Source of the DNA: Desulfosporosinus acididurans
GTDB taxonomy: Bacteria > Bacillota > Desulfitobacteriia > Desulfitobacteriales > Desulfitobacteriaceae
Assembly: GCF_001029285.1 (NCBI RefSeq)
Contig: NZ_LDZY01000014.1
Coordinates: 1 to 64,000 of the forward strand
DNA: 64,000 nucleotides
Direction: 5' to 3'
Shown: piece by piece, positions 52,968-61,469 of the stretch
Numbering within the stretch: position 1 is the stretch's first letter
How the letters are laid out: each line of letters starts with the position of its first letter
The notes under the pieces: generated by a model
The model's input: only the letters and a program-made list of their open reading frames with translations
What the model was told of the DNA's origin: nothing
Database searches by the model: none
Made by a program: the position numbers and the translations under genes

Positions 52968-54356
52968 ATGTTAGCTCATGAAGTCTTGGAAGACCTTGTT
53001 CAAGTGCTCGGTCGTGAAAATGTCCTCACAGAGCAGGAAGACTTATTGACCTATGCTTATGACGCAACTGCGGCGATGAAACATCATAAGCCGGATGTTG
53101 TGGTTGCACCTCTATCTACTGAACAGGTGGCAGATGTCGTGAAAATCGCCCTTCGTCACCATGTCCCTATTTACCCTCGTGGTTCTGGAACGAACCTTAG
53201 TGGGGGAACTATTCCCATTGAAGGGGGTATCGTTCTCTCAATGCTTAACCTAAACAAAATCCTGGAAGTTGACCAGGATAACTTAACAGCAACAGTTCAA
53301 CCCGGGGTGATCATTCAGGCTCTCAATGATGAAGCGGCAAAATACGGCTTGTTGTACCCGCCGGATCCAGGTACAGTCACCACAGCAACTATGGGCGGCT
53401 CGGTTTCGGAGTGTTCGGGAGGATTGCGTGGGCTGAAATACGGTGTAACTAAGCATTATATCATGGGCTTGCAAATGGTCTTGGCGAACGGAGAAGTCAT
53501 TCGTTGGGGAGGAAAAACGGTCAAGAACGTTACAGGGTATGATTTAGTAGCTCTCTTTACTGGGGCCGAAGGAACGTTGGGGATTATCACTGAAATAATC
53601 GTCAAACTAATTCCAGCTCCAGAAGCACGTAAGAGCATTTTAGCGGTCTTTGATGATATTGATAAAGCGGGGAGGGCCATTGCAGCCATAATTCGCAATA
53701 AAGTTATTCCCGCAACGCTTGAAATCTTGGATAATGCGACTATTCAGACCGTGGAAAACTTTGTGCATGCGGGACTTCCGATGGACGCGGAAGCGGTTCT
53801 CTTATGTGAAGTGGACGGCTACAAGGAAGTTGTCGAACGAGAAGCTGTTTTGGTAGAACGCATTTTGAAAGAGGAAGGAGCTGTTCAGGTAAAAATCGCT
53901 AAAGATGATAAAGAGCGCGATCTTTTGTGGTTGGCTCGTCGCAGCGCGCTTCCTGCTCTCGCTCAAAAACGACCGACGACCGTACTTGAAGATGCGACCG
54001 TTCCCCGAAGTAAAATTCCGGATATGCTTAAAGCAATCCGTAGAATTGCAACAAAATACAATCTGCAAATTGCTACATTCGGCCATGCAGGAGACGGGAA
54101 TCTACATCCCACAATTTTAACCGATGAACGTGAATTAGAAGAAATGAAAAGAGTGCACATGGCAGTAGACGAGATTTTCGAAACGGCGATAGCGCTTGGA
54201 GGAACCCTTTCCGGTGAACATGGAATTGGTATCGCCAAAATGAAATATCTTGGCTTGGAATTTGGAGAAGCAGGTGTGGCGGCTTTGCGGCGCATTAAAG
54301 AAGCCATGGATCCCAACTATGTATTGAACCCCTTGAAGATGGTAAGGAGGGACTGA
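52968..54356 (+). CDS. glcD: FAD-linked lactate/glycolate oxidase subunit (GlcD-type)
   Basis: A 462-residue flavoprotein with AAGGAGG before ATG 52968. The FAD_binding_4 domain shows VPIYPRGSGTNLSGGTIPIEGGIV and TVTTATMGGSVSECSGGLRG; the C-terminal oxidase domain shows FGHAGDGNLHPTI and SGEHGIGIAKMKYL with candidate active-site His. Such proteins oxidise D-lactate, glycolate or related 2-hydroxy acids to the 2-oxo acid. The iron-sulfur partner gene follows after 2 bases. Its position next to the dehydratase cluster suggests a shared 2-hydroxy acid. Confidence 0.92.
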   Translation: MLAHEVLEDLVQVLGRENVLTEQEDLLTYAYDATAAMKHHKPDVVVAPLSTEQVADVVKIALRHHVPIYPRGSGTNLSGGTIPIEGGIVLSMLNLNKILEVDQDNLTATVQPGVIIQALNDEAAKYGLLYPPDPGTVTTATMGGSVSECSGGLRGLKYGVTKHYIMGLQMVLANGEVIRWGGKTVKNVTGYDLVALFTGAEGTLGIITEIIVKLIPAPEARKSILAVFDDIDKAGRAIAAIIRNKVIPATLEILDNATIQTVENFVHAGLPMDAEAVLLCEVDGYKEVVEREAVLVERILKEEGAVQVKIAKDDKERDLLWLARRSALPALAQKRPTTVLEDATVPRSKIPDMLKAIRRIATKYNLQIATFGHAGDGNLHPTILTDERELEEMKRVHMAVDEIFETAIALGGTLSGEHGIGIAKMKYLGLEFGEAGVAALRRIKEAMDPNYVLNPLKMVRRD

Positions 54357-54358
54357 TC

Positions 54359-55642
54359 GTGTCCGTATATGATTCACTGGATTCGATTACCGAAGAACTC
54401 CATAAATGTATGAAATGCGGAAATTGCATGGCGGTATGTCCCATTTACAAGGAAACACGCAAAGAAGTCGGAGTTGCCAGGGGAAAGATTAGTTTAGCGG
54501 AATACATTCTCTCGGGAGAAGCAGAGATGACTAAGGGAATGGCAGATCGTTTTTCCCTTTGTACGACCTGTATGGCTTGCAATACCAATTGTCCCTGCGG
54601 GGTTCGGTTTGATAAAATTATTCTGGCAGCAAGAGCGGAAGCCGTCCGAAAAAAAGGGCTGCATCCAGTCAAAAAAATTGCCTTTACTGCGTTGAAGATG
54701 CAGCGAATGTTCGATTTCGGGATGAAGGCGGGAAGTATATTCCAAGGTGTTGCCTTGAAAAACGCGCCGAGTAGACACAGCAAATTAGCACGTATGCGCG
54801 TGGATGTTGGGATAGGTAAGGAGAAATTGTTCCCAATGTTGTCCAAGAAGACCTTGCGTTCCGAGTTCCCTGAAGTGGTTACGATTAAAAACCCAAAGAT
54901 GAGAGTTGGGTTCTTCACGGGCTGTATGATCAACTATTTTTACACGGACATCGGCAGAGCGGTGATCGAGGTGCTTACAGAAAATAACATCGAAGTTGTC
55001 ATTCCTAAGTTCCAGGCCTGTTGTGGTATCCCAGCCTCGGTCAATGGGGATGTGGATTCAGCATGTTCTTTGGCCAAACGTAATTTGCGGGCATTTGAGA
55101 GAATGGGGGCGGATGCCTTAGTTGTCGCCTGTTCTTCAGGTGGTACTGCTTGGAAGCATGTTTATGGAGAGTTGCTTGAAAATGATCACGAATTTAAAGC
55201 CCTGGCGGATAAATGGGCTAAAAAATCCTATGATATTTCTGAGTTCCTGATTCATCAAGTTCCCTTTAAGAAAGAAGGTTTGGGTCGAGTAAGGCGTAAA
55301 GTGACGTATCATGAACCTTGTCACTTAAACCGTGGACAGGGGATTAGCAAAGAACCGCGTGAAATTTTAAAAAGCATTCCCGGTGTGGAATTAATTGAAA
55401 TGAAAGAGCCGGGTCGTTGCTGTGGTATGGCTGGATCATTCAGTCTTGTACACCCGGATCTCTCCGTACAAATTTCTGATCGTAAAACAGCAGATATCCA
55501 GACGACTAATACGGATACTGTAGCAACGGGTTGTCCGGCTTGTCGGCTGCAGCTGCAAAGTGGGATCGAAAATGCTGGATTTGACCGAGAAGTATTGCAT
55601 ACTGTTCAAATCTTGGCCGAGTCTTATCGAGTCGGTAAGTAA
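54359..55642 (+). CDS. glcF: Iron-sulfur partner subunit (GlcF-type)
   Basis: A 427-residue protein starting at GTG 54359, with AAGGAGGG inside the end of the preceding gene, so the two are coupled. Two [4Fe-4S] motifs are seen (CMKCGNCMAVCP and CTTCMACNTNCPCG), then two CCG domains (FQACCGIPASVNGD and GRCCGMAGSFSL), which in heterodisulfide-reductase relatives bind a special cluster. It takes electrons from the GlcD-type flavoprotein to an acceptor (quinone or electron-transfer flavoprotein). A terminator follows. Confidence 0.92.
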   Translation: MSVYDSLDSITEELHKCMKCGNCMAVCPIYKETRKEVGVARGKISLAEYILSGEAEMTKGMADRFSLCTTCMACNTNCPCGVRFDKIILAARAEAVRKKGLHPVKKIAFTALKMQRMFDFGMKAGSIFQGVALKNAPSRHSKLARMRVDVGIGKEKLFPMLSKKTLRSEFPEVVTIKNPKMRVGFFTGCMINYFYTDIGRAVIEVLTENNIEVVIPKFQACCGIPASVNGDVDSACSLAKRNLRAFERMGADALVVACSSGGTAWKHVYGELLENDHEFKALADKWAKKSYDISEFLIHQVPFKKEGLGRVRRKVTYHEPCHLNRGQGISKEPREILKSIPGVELIEMKEPGRCCGMAGSFSLVHPDLSVQISDRKTADIQTTNTDTVATGCPACRLQLQSGIENAGFDREVLHTVQILAESYRVGK

Positions 55643-55703
55643 AAAATTGAATAATCTAACCCTAATTGAGTCCCCACTTTTCCTTGCTAATCATTAAATT
55701 TAA

Positions 55704-55745
55704 GGCGATCTCGCTCCACAATATCGGTGAAGCGAGATCGCCTTT
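55704..55745 (+). terminator. Terminator after the oxidase genes
   Basis: GGCGATCTCGCT (55704-55715) pairs perfectly with AGCGAGATCGCC (55731-55742), then TTTC. An open frame running through this hairpin is not a gene start. Confidence 0.85.
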
Positions 55746-55747
55746 CG

Positions 55748-56127
55748 CTATCATTTATGATGAGGTGCATCTCTTACCTGCCCCCGTCTTTCGTGCCACA
55801 GCACTGGTCGGCCAGCTGTTTGAGGTAGATATATGTAATCTCTTAAACTATGAAATTGTCGTCAGCTTTCTCGATCCCCTGCGTTTTCTGGGTTTCCTGC
55901 GTCTCAGCCTTTTGGAATGTTCTTCACCGGAACAAGCGGCATCCATTGCCACGGCACGCAAATACCAGCAGTATGTGCTGGGATTATATAGTCCGACTGC
56001 AGTTATTGTGCGCGAGATCGAAAAACTGCGCAAACTTTTGGAAAAACAGGGCATCTACCCTAGTCCGGAGGTTTTAGATGGAGAAAGTGTCGGCAAACGC
56101 GGCATGAAAGATGAAAGGAAAGGATAA
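55748..56127 (+). pseudogene. Helicase-like fragment joined to unknown sequence
   Basis: Right after the terminator the frame reads IIYDEVHLLPAPVFRATA, the Walker B region (DEVH) of XPB/RAD25-type superfamily 2 helicases, with nothing of the preceding or following helicase motifs. The remaining 100 codons (ending SVGKRGMKDERKG) are not recognised but keep an open frame with a helical character (REIEKLRKLLEKQG). There is no ribosome binding site before the fragment. It looks like a gene remnant fused by deletion. Confidence 0.5.
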
Positions 56128-56254
56128 TGCACCTGTTTACAATAGATTCTTTTCGTTGGCAGGTCAAGAATTATGGCTCAATTTTAGATAGTTACTACGG
56201 GGCACCTATGCCGAGCATGTAAAGGGGTAGATAATGGCATTGCGAGGTAGAATT

Positions 56255-56686
56255 ATGAATATAAGATTAATGTCCGTTAAGGACTATGACAAAGTTAATC
56301 AATTATGGAAAAGTACTGAAGGTATGGGTATGCGTAGCCTGGATGACTCAATTGAAGGTATTGAAAAATTCATAAAAAGAAATTCTAAAACGAATTTTGT
56401 CGCTCAAGTAGAAAATAACATTGTTGGTGTAATATTGTGTGGTCATGATGGTAGAAGAGGATACATCTATCACACTGCAGTCAAATCGGATTATCGTGGA
56501 AGAGGAATAGGTAGAGCATTGGTAGATAACGTGATTAATGCTTTAAAAAAAGAAGAAATAAACAAAGTCGCACTTGTTGTGTTTTCGTCAAATGATTTAG
56601 GAAACAAATTTTGGCAGTCCCTTGGTTTTAGTAGAAGAAGTGATTTGATTTATAGAAATTTGAGCATTAATGAAAAAAATATATAG
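56255..56686 (+). CDS. GNAT-family N-acetyltransferase
   Basis: About 143 residues from ATG 56255 (GAGGT at 56244-56248); ATG 56234 with AAGGGG upstream is also possible and adds seven residues. The family alignment begins at MNIRLMSVKDYD, which favours 56255. The acetyl-CoA-binding loop reads VKSDYRGRGIGRALVDNVI, and the C-terminal FWQSLGFSRRSDLIYR is standard for the RimI-like group. The substrate is not predictable. No partner gene adjoins it. Confidence 0.85.
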   Translation: MNIRLMSVKDYDKVNQLWKSTEGMGMRSLDDSIEGIEKFIKRNSKTNFVAQVENNIVGVILCGHDGRRGYIYHTAVKSDYRGRGIGRALVDNVINALKKEEINKVALVVFSSNDLGNKFWQSLGFSRRSDLIYRNLSINEKNI

Positions 56687-56779
56687 TGTTTGTACCGGTA
56701 CGTAATTCAAATATTCCCCATGCTTTGCATTCAGATAATCTCCGCTATTTTTTAACTGGCATCTCTTTAGATAAATTAA

Positions 56780-56807
56780 AACCCCGGCGGCTATTGTCGT
56801 CGGGGTT
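56780..56807. terminator. Hairpin between convergent genes
   Basis: AACCCCGGCG (56780-56789) pairs with CGTCGGGGTT (56798-56807), with one G-U. It overlaps the last codons of the minus-strand gene and lies downstream of the GNAT gene. Confidence 0.65.
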
Positions 56808-57327
56808 CGGTTACGTATCTTATTTTACTAGACTTAATAGATAGAACAGGTAAATCAATACTGTTTGGGGTGAGTGTTTTGGCTTCATAGGTTTTGATGA
56901 TAAAATCAATTATCATCTGACGTTTCATATTAATGCCGGCAAACAACAATAATAATATGCCTGTTGTCATTACAAATGCAGCTAAAATTACTTTAAGATG
57001 GTTTGTTTCAATACCGGTAAGTAAAACGTAAAATGCTAATAGTTCCCACGCTATCGCTATGGTTAAGACAAATTTGGACAAACTGAATTCTCCGTTGATC
57101 AGCGTCCCCTCATTTGTTTTTGTGAATTGTCCTTTGAAAATCCAAGGAAAAGCATCTCTTGCCAAATTTGGGGAACTAGTCCAAAATGTGTTGTTTTTTC
57201 GGTTGATTTTTGCAATTTGATGGGGGCTCGAAATAATGGAAATTGACTCGTCATTAATATTATTAATGTGATCTATCTTATTTTCACATTCTTCGACAGA
57301 AAATGACGTAATAAAGGAATATTTCAT
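56791..57327 (-). CDS. Two-helix membrane protein of unknown function
   Basis: 178 residues beginning MKYSFITSFS, with GAGGTGA upstream on the minus strand; a longer frame (to 57369) has no site. The first hundred residues are soluble and beta-like, then two hydrophobic helices (FVLTIAIAWELLAFYVLL and VILAAFVMTTGILLLLFAG) lead to a short cytoplasmic tail. Not recognised as a named family. It is alone and divergent from the uxaC relic region. Confidence 0.6.
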   Translation of the reverse strand: MKYSFITSFSVEECENKIDHINNINDESISIISSPHQIAKINRKNNTFWTSSPNLARDAFPWIFKGQFTKTNEGTLINGEFSLSKFVLTIAIAWELLAFYVLLTGIETNHLKVILAAFVMTTGILLLLFAGINMKRQMIIDFIIKTYEAKTLTPNSIDLPVLSIKSSKIRYVTEPRRQ

Positions 57328-57404
57328 GGTTTGATTCACCTCGCTATTAAATTTATTTATATTATACACAATTCGCCTTAAAAAGTGAATATATAAAAGG
57401 GGAG

Positions 57405-57581
57405 ATGGGCCTTCTGAAAAACATAATTATTTTATTAAAGAACATAGCTAATCTACCTTCATCAATTTTTTGGGACCACTATCTCACTTCTTACGAAGAA
57501 AAGTTTTTGGTGTTTGCCGATATATTACCTTATTTTGTTGGAAACCCTATTTATCATTGGATGCATTTAGAAGTGGGGTGA
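57405..57581 (+). pseudogene. uxaC: Glucuronate isomerase (UxaC) relic
   Basis: A 58-codon frame behind AGGGGAG reads, near its middle and end, IFWDHYLTSYEEKFLVFADI and [17 protein letters not shown]. These match two separate places in UxaC: the 'W..DHY' segment and 'EKF..WA..P..IGNPLYHW.HLEL'. The residues between them in the full enzyme are missing, and the rest of the roughly 460-residue protein is gone. The stop lies 4 bases before uxuA. It is a gene reduced by internal and 3' deletions; its ribosome binding site and short frame may now act only as a leader for uxuA. Confidence 0.75.
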
Positions 57582-57585
57582 AAAA

Positions 57586-58638
57586 GTGAAATTATCGTTT
57601 AGATGGTATGGTGAATCAGACCCTATAAAACTTGAGTATATTCGCCAGATTCCGAACATGCAAAGCATCGTTTCCGCCGTCTATGACGTGCCGGTTGGAG
57701 AAGTGTGGAGTCATGAGAGTATTTCAAGACTAAAGGAAATGGTTGAAGAAAAAGGCCTGTTGTTTGATGTTGTTGAAAGTGTCCCAGTCCATGAGGACAT
57801 TAAACTAGGCCTTCAAACCCGTGATTTATACATTGAAAATTACAAAGAAACTATTCGCAGACTAGGTGAATTCGGTGTTAAATGCATTTGTTATAATTTT
57901 ATGCCCATTTTTGATTGGACTCGGACCCAGCTTGATAGAAAACTGTCCGACGGTTCAACAGCCCTGGTTTATTACAAAGATCAGCTGAAAAAGATGGATC
58001 CTCTTTCAGGCGAATTAGCCCTGCCGGGATGGGATTCCAGTTACAAAAAAGAAGACTTAAAGCTCCTTTTTGAGCAATACGCCAAAATCAATGAAGAGCA
58101 GCTATGGGAAAACATTGAATATTTCTTGAAAGAAATTATTCCCATTGCCGAAGAATCTGACGTCAAAATGGCCATCCACCCGGATGATCCACCGTGGAAT
58201 ATTTTTGGCCTGCCGCGGATTATCACCAGTGCAGAGAATCTTGATCGTTTACTCAAGCTCGTTGATAGCCCTTATAATGGCTTGACTTTTTGTACAGGGT
58301 CACTAGGATGTTCAAGACTCAATAATATCTATGCAATGATTGATAAATACAGCGCACGAGGCAGAATTCACTTCATGCATGTTCGCAATGTGAAAATTCT
58401 TGATGATGGCGGTTTTGAAGAGAGTGCTCACTTTTCAGATTCTGGTTCCTTGGATATCGTAAAAATTTTATCTATTCTCCACGCAAATCACTTTGAAGGT
58501 TACTTAAGACCTGACCATGGCCGAATGATTTGGGGCGAAACGGGTAAACCAGGCTATGGCCTATTTGACCGGGCACTTGGGGCCAGTTATATCACCGGAA
58601 TCTGGGAAACTCTTGGAAAAATGAGGAGGAATATTTAG
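57586..58638 (+). CDS. uxuA: Mannonate dehydratase UxuA
   Basis: A 350-residue TIM-barrel enzyme that removes water from D-mannonate to give 2-keto-3-deoxygluconate. It starts at GTG 57586 behind GGGGTGA. Matching motifs: [62 protein letters not shown] and HFMHVRNVK, with metal ligands expected at His, Cys and Asp in these. The reductase gene uxuB overlaps its stop by one base. No KDG kinase or aldolase gene lies in the window, and the isomerase upstream is broken. Confidence 0.95.
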   Translation: MKLSFRWYGESDPIKLEYIRQIPNMQSIVSAVYDVPVGEVWSHESISRLKEMVEEKGLLFDVVESVPVHEDIKLGLQTRDLYIENYKETIRRLGEFGVKCICYNFMPIFDWTRTQLDRKLSDGSTALVYYKDQLKKMDPLSGELALPGWDSSYKKEDLKLLFEQYAKINEEQLWENIEYFLKEIIPIAEESDVKMAIHPDDPPWNIFGLPRIITSAENLDRLLKLVDSPYNGLTFCTGSLGCSRLNNIYAMIDKYSARGRIHFMHVRNVKILDDGGFEESAHFSDSGSLDIVKILSILHANHFEGYLRPDHGRMIWGETGKPGYGLFDRALGASYITGIWETLGKMRRNI

Positions 58639-59486
58639 TGAAAATACCTTTTGATATTGATTTGAATAATAATGTAGCTGTTGTGACCGGTGCGGGCGGC
58701 GTGCTTTGCAGCATGTTTGCTAAAGCTATTGCCCAGTGTGGAGCAAAGGTTGCTCTGTTAGACCGTAATATAGAAAATGCCCAGCAATATGCTGATGATA
58801 TCGTCGCAGAAGGATTAATTGCCAAGGCCTATAAAGTTGATGTGCTTGATAAAGCAAGTTTAGAACAGGCTAGAGTTCAGATAAACGCTGATTTAGGGAG
58901 CTGTGACCTTCTGATTAACGGAGCAGGGGGAAATCATCCGCGGGCAACAACAACAAACGAATACTATCTTGAAGGTGACCTGGATAAGGATATTGCAACG
59001 TTTTTCAATCTTGATCCTAAGGGTGTTGAATTTGTCTTTAACCTAAATTTTTTGGGTACGCTGATTCCTAGTCAGGTGTTTGCCGTAGATATGTTGGGCA
59101 AAGAAGATGCCAGTATCATTAATATTTCTTCCATGAATGCTTATACGCCTCTTACGAAAATACCTGCCTATTCGGGTGCCAAAGCTGCGATCAGCAACTT
59201 TACCCAGTGGCTGGCGGTGCATTTCTCAAAAACCGGTATTCGTGTTAATGCTATGGCTCCGGGATTTTTTGTTACCAAACAAAATCACCAGCTATTATAT
59301 AATGACGATGGAACTCCTACACCCAGAACGGCCAAGATTCTTGACAATACGCCTATGGGACGCTTCGGTGAAGAAGAGGAGCTCATCGGTACACTCTTAT
59401 TCCTGCTTGCCAAGCCTGCTTCAAGCTTTATCAACGGTGTGGTAATTCCGGTAGACGGCGGTTTTAGTGCTTATTCGGGAGTTTAA
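58638..59486 (+). CDS. uxuB: SDR-type fructuronate reductase UxuB
   Basis: A 282-residue short-chain dehydrogenase starting at GTG 58638. It has the NAD(P) loop VVTGAGGVLCSMFAKAIA, NGAGGN, and the catalytic Ser-Tyr-Lys set in NISSMNAYTPLTKIPAYSGAKAAI. The length and partner match the SDR-type D-mannonate oxidoreductase of Bacillus (YjmF), which interconverts fructuronate and mannonate. Substrate choice rests on the uxuA neighbour. Confidence 0.88.
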   Translation: MKIPFDIDLNNNVAVVTGAGGVLCSMFAKAIAQCGAKVALLDRNIENAQQYADDIVAEGLIAKAYKVDVLDKASLEQARVQINADLGSCDLLINGAGGNHPRATTTNEYYLEGDLDKDIATFFNLDPKGVEFVFNLNFLGTLIPSQVFAVDMLGKEDASIINISSMNAYTPLTKIPAYSGAKAAISNFTQWLAVHFSKTGIRVNAMAPGFFVTKQNHQLLYNDDGTPTPRTAKILDNTPMGRFGEEEELIGTLLFLLAKPASSFINGVVIPVDGGFSAYSGV

Positions 59487-60132
59487 AACAGGTGTGCCCT
59501 GGCACTAGATAAGAATTCTGAGGTAATTGAAATGGATGACATATTAACACGGGGGAATTACCGTCATTCTTGAAGATCTCTGAATTGCGGTTATAGATAA
59601 AAAGACACGGCCTTTGCTAATGAATGACGTGCTGTTAACTTTTAGGGATGGGTACTGTCATAAAAACATAAGATTTATTACAAATATTCAAGCTCGCAGG
59701 GGTGGCAGTGATTGACTTTGCGGGCTATTATATTCTTTTAGTGCAAGAAGTGATTGAGCGATTATTGGAAAGTAATAGGAAGGAGGCGTAATGATTACAG
59801 ACATTGACAATTAAAAAGAGCGAATATTGTTCCAATAATTAACGTATAGTACAATTTAATGAGGAAGGAAGAAACGTGGTTCAGGTGGATGTATTTGGAA
59901 TACGCGATGAGGCCCTTTCAGGAATGTGTAGTTGCGGTTAAAAAAATGTAAACAATTGTACTCTTGCGTGGAGAATATTGGACCTAGCCAGTCAGTACAA
60001 CCATTAGATTAGGCTGTAGTTCAGTAATTTGCTACTGTAGATGAAATACATTTGGCGATACTTTATTATTTGTGGTAATTGTGTCTAAGTGGGGTAATGT
60101 GATTAATGAACGAACTAATTTATTACGAAAAA
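59487..60132. other. Gene-poor stretch with short broken frames
   Basis: About 645 bases without a complete gene. One short frame at 59876-59941 (GTG behind GAGGAAGGAAG) reads VQVDVFGIRDEALSGMCSCG and then stops; it resembles the start of small cysteine-rich redox proteins sometimes encoded near YraQ-type permeases, so it may be a relic. Another short frame near 59700-59790 ends RKEA just before a good ribosome binding site and an ATG that soon meets a stop. No function can be given. Confidence 0.35.
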
Positions 60133-60175
60133 ATGACCTTGCTTTCGAGGAAATTTACACCTTAAGCAAGGTCAT
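60133..60175 (-). terminator. Terminator of the MFS gene (minus strand)
   Basis: ATGACCTTGCTT (60133-60144) pairs perfectly with AAGCAAGGTCAT (60164-60175). Read on the minus strand it is followed by TTTTTTCG, so it terminates the gene at 60209-61396. Confidence 0.85.
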
Positions 60176-60208
60176 AATTGTTATAGGAAGGCTTTTAATA
60201 ATGACAGT

Positions 60209-61396
60209 TCATACCTTAGCTTGACTCCCAGTGATTCCAACGACATGTCCACGAATGAAAACAAAACTTAAGCAAAGAGTAATAACTAAGGCAACTCCAT
60301 AGATAATGAATAGCTGCAATAGTCCAAAAGTTGCTATGAGTCTGCTTCCAATGGCCGTGCCAACACCACCGCCTCCCATAAAGCAGAAGGCAACGAGTGA
60401 CATGGCCGCTCCTCGTGCTTTTTGGGCAAATTCTGTGGCCCTGGTCAATAATGTCGAGTGCGTAAAGATAAAGCCAAGTCCTAACAGAGCGACTCCTAAA
60501 ATAAGCAGGATTAGATTTGTACCCAAAGAATAGAGAATAAAGTCAGCCAGGGCAGCAAATAGCAATCCAAAAGTTAATACCGTTCTGGCCCCAAGTTTTT
60601 GTGAGAGCTTACCACTTAAACGTCCTCCTATAACCGACATAATTCCAAAACCTGTCATGATGAGACCGATATAAAAGAAATTAAAGTGATAAGTTTGTGC
60701 TATATAGGAGCCAATGTAGGAAAAACTGCCAACGATAAAAATCCCTTCGAGCAAGACTATAAAATACGTGAGGAGACTTTCGGAAGTCGCCAAAAGTCTT
60801 TTGTAGGGTGCTAGTAGTTTACTGTTAGGATTTTTATCAGAGGGCAGACTTTTGTAGTTTTTAAGAAGTAAAATTGTTGGGATTAGAGAAAAAACAGAAT
60901 AGGCCGCAAAAACCCCTCGCCAGTTCAGAAAAAAGGCAATGGTTCCGCCAATGGCCATACTCAAGCCTTGGCCGAGAAAAGAGATGCCCATAAAACTGCC
61001 AATTGCACCTTGTCGCTCTTGAAGAGGAAAGACATCGCCAATTAAAGCCAAGGAAATTGGCATTACTGAAGCAGCAAACAATCCTGTCAAAGCCCTAAAA
61101 AGGGCTAGACTCGTCAAGCTGCTGCCGAAAGCACAGAGACCTGTCGCAATAGTAAAAGCAATCATGGAAAATGTAATCACTTGTTTTTTGCCATAGCGAT
61201 CGGCAAGCGGTCCAAAGATAACCTGAAAAATACCAAAAGGAATCATGTAAGCACTGATTAATAAGCCGGCCTTTGCTATATCAATGTTCAAATTTTGAGA
61301 AATTGCGGGTAATAAGGGAGAAACGACCCAATTATCTGCCATAACGATAAATCCGGCCAAACCGAGCAACGCGATAAGATTTTTCTTCACGTTCAT
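60209..61396 (-). CDS. MFS exporter (AraJ/YdhP-like or drug efflux)
   Basis: A 395-residue, 12-helix transporter. The start MNVKKNLIALLG is chosen after GAGGTG; the frame extends 40 codons further without a site. The motif FGPLADRYGKKQVITFSM lies between helices 2 and 3, and VVSPLLPAISQNLNI follows helix 1, typical of drug:H+ antiporter families. It is transcribed in the same direction as the ArsP-type permease gene 74 bases away, but with a gap, so linkage is unsure. The substrate is unknown. Confidence 0.85.
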   Translation of the reverse strand: MNVKKNLIALLGLAGFIVMADNWVVSPLLPAISQNLNIDIAKAGLLISAYMIPFGIFQVIFGPLADRYGKKQVITFSMIAFTIATGLCAFGSSLTSLALFRALTGLFAASVMPISLALIGDVFPLQERQGAIGSFMGISFLGQGLSMAIGGTIAFFLNWRGVFAAYSVFSLIPTILLLKNYKSLPSDKNPNSKLLAPYKRLLATSESLLTYFIVLLEGIFIVGSFSYIGSYIAQTYHFNFFYIGLIMTGFGIMSVIGGRLSGKLSQKLGARTVLTFGLLFAALADFILYSLGTNLILLILGVALLGLGFIFTHSTLLTRATEFAQKARGAAMSLVAFCFMGGGGVGTAIGSRLIATFGLLQLFIIYGVALVITLCLSFVFIRGHVVGITGSQAKV

Positions 61397-61469
61397 ACAC
61401 CTCGTTTCACTAATCTTAGGGGTTTGAGAATAACTTAGTCTCAAAACAACCAATGAGTTTAAGAGTAAA

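Noticed and set aside
55666-55750. Start of the 153-codon frame after glcF
   Set aside because: The first 28 codons are made by the terminator hairpin of the oxidase operon and cannot be a real N-terminus.
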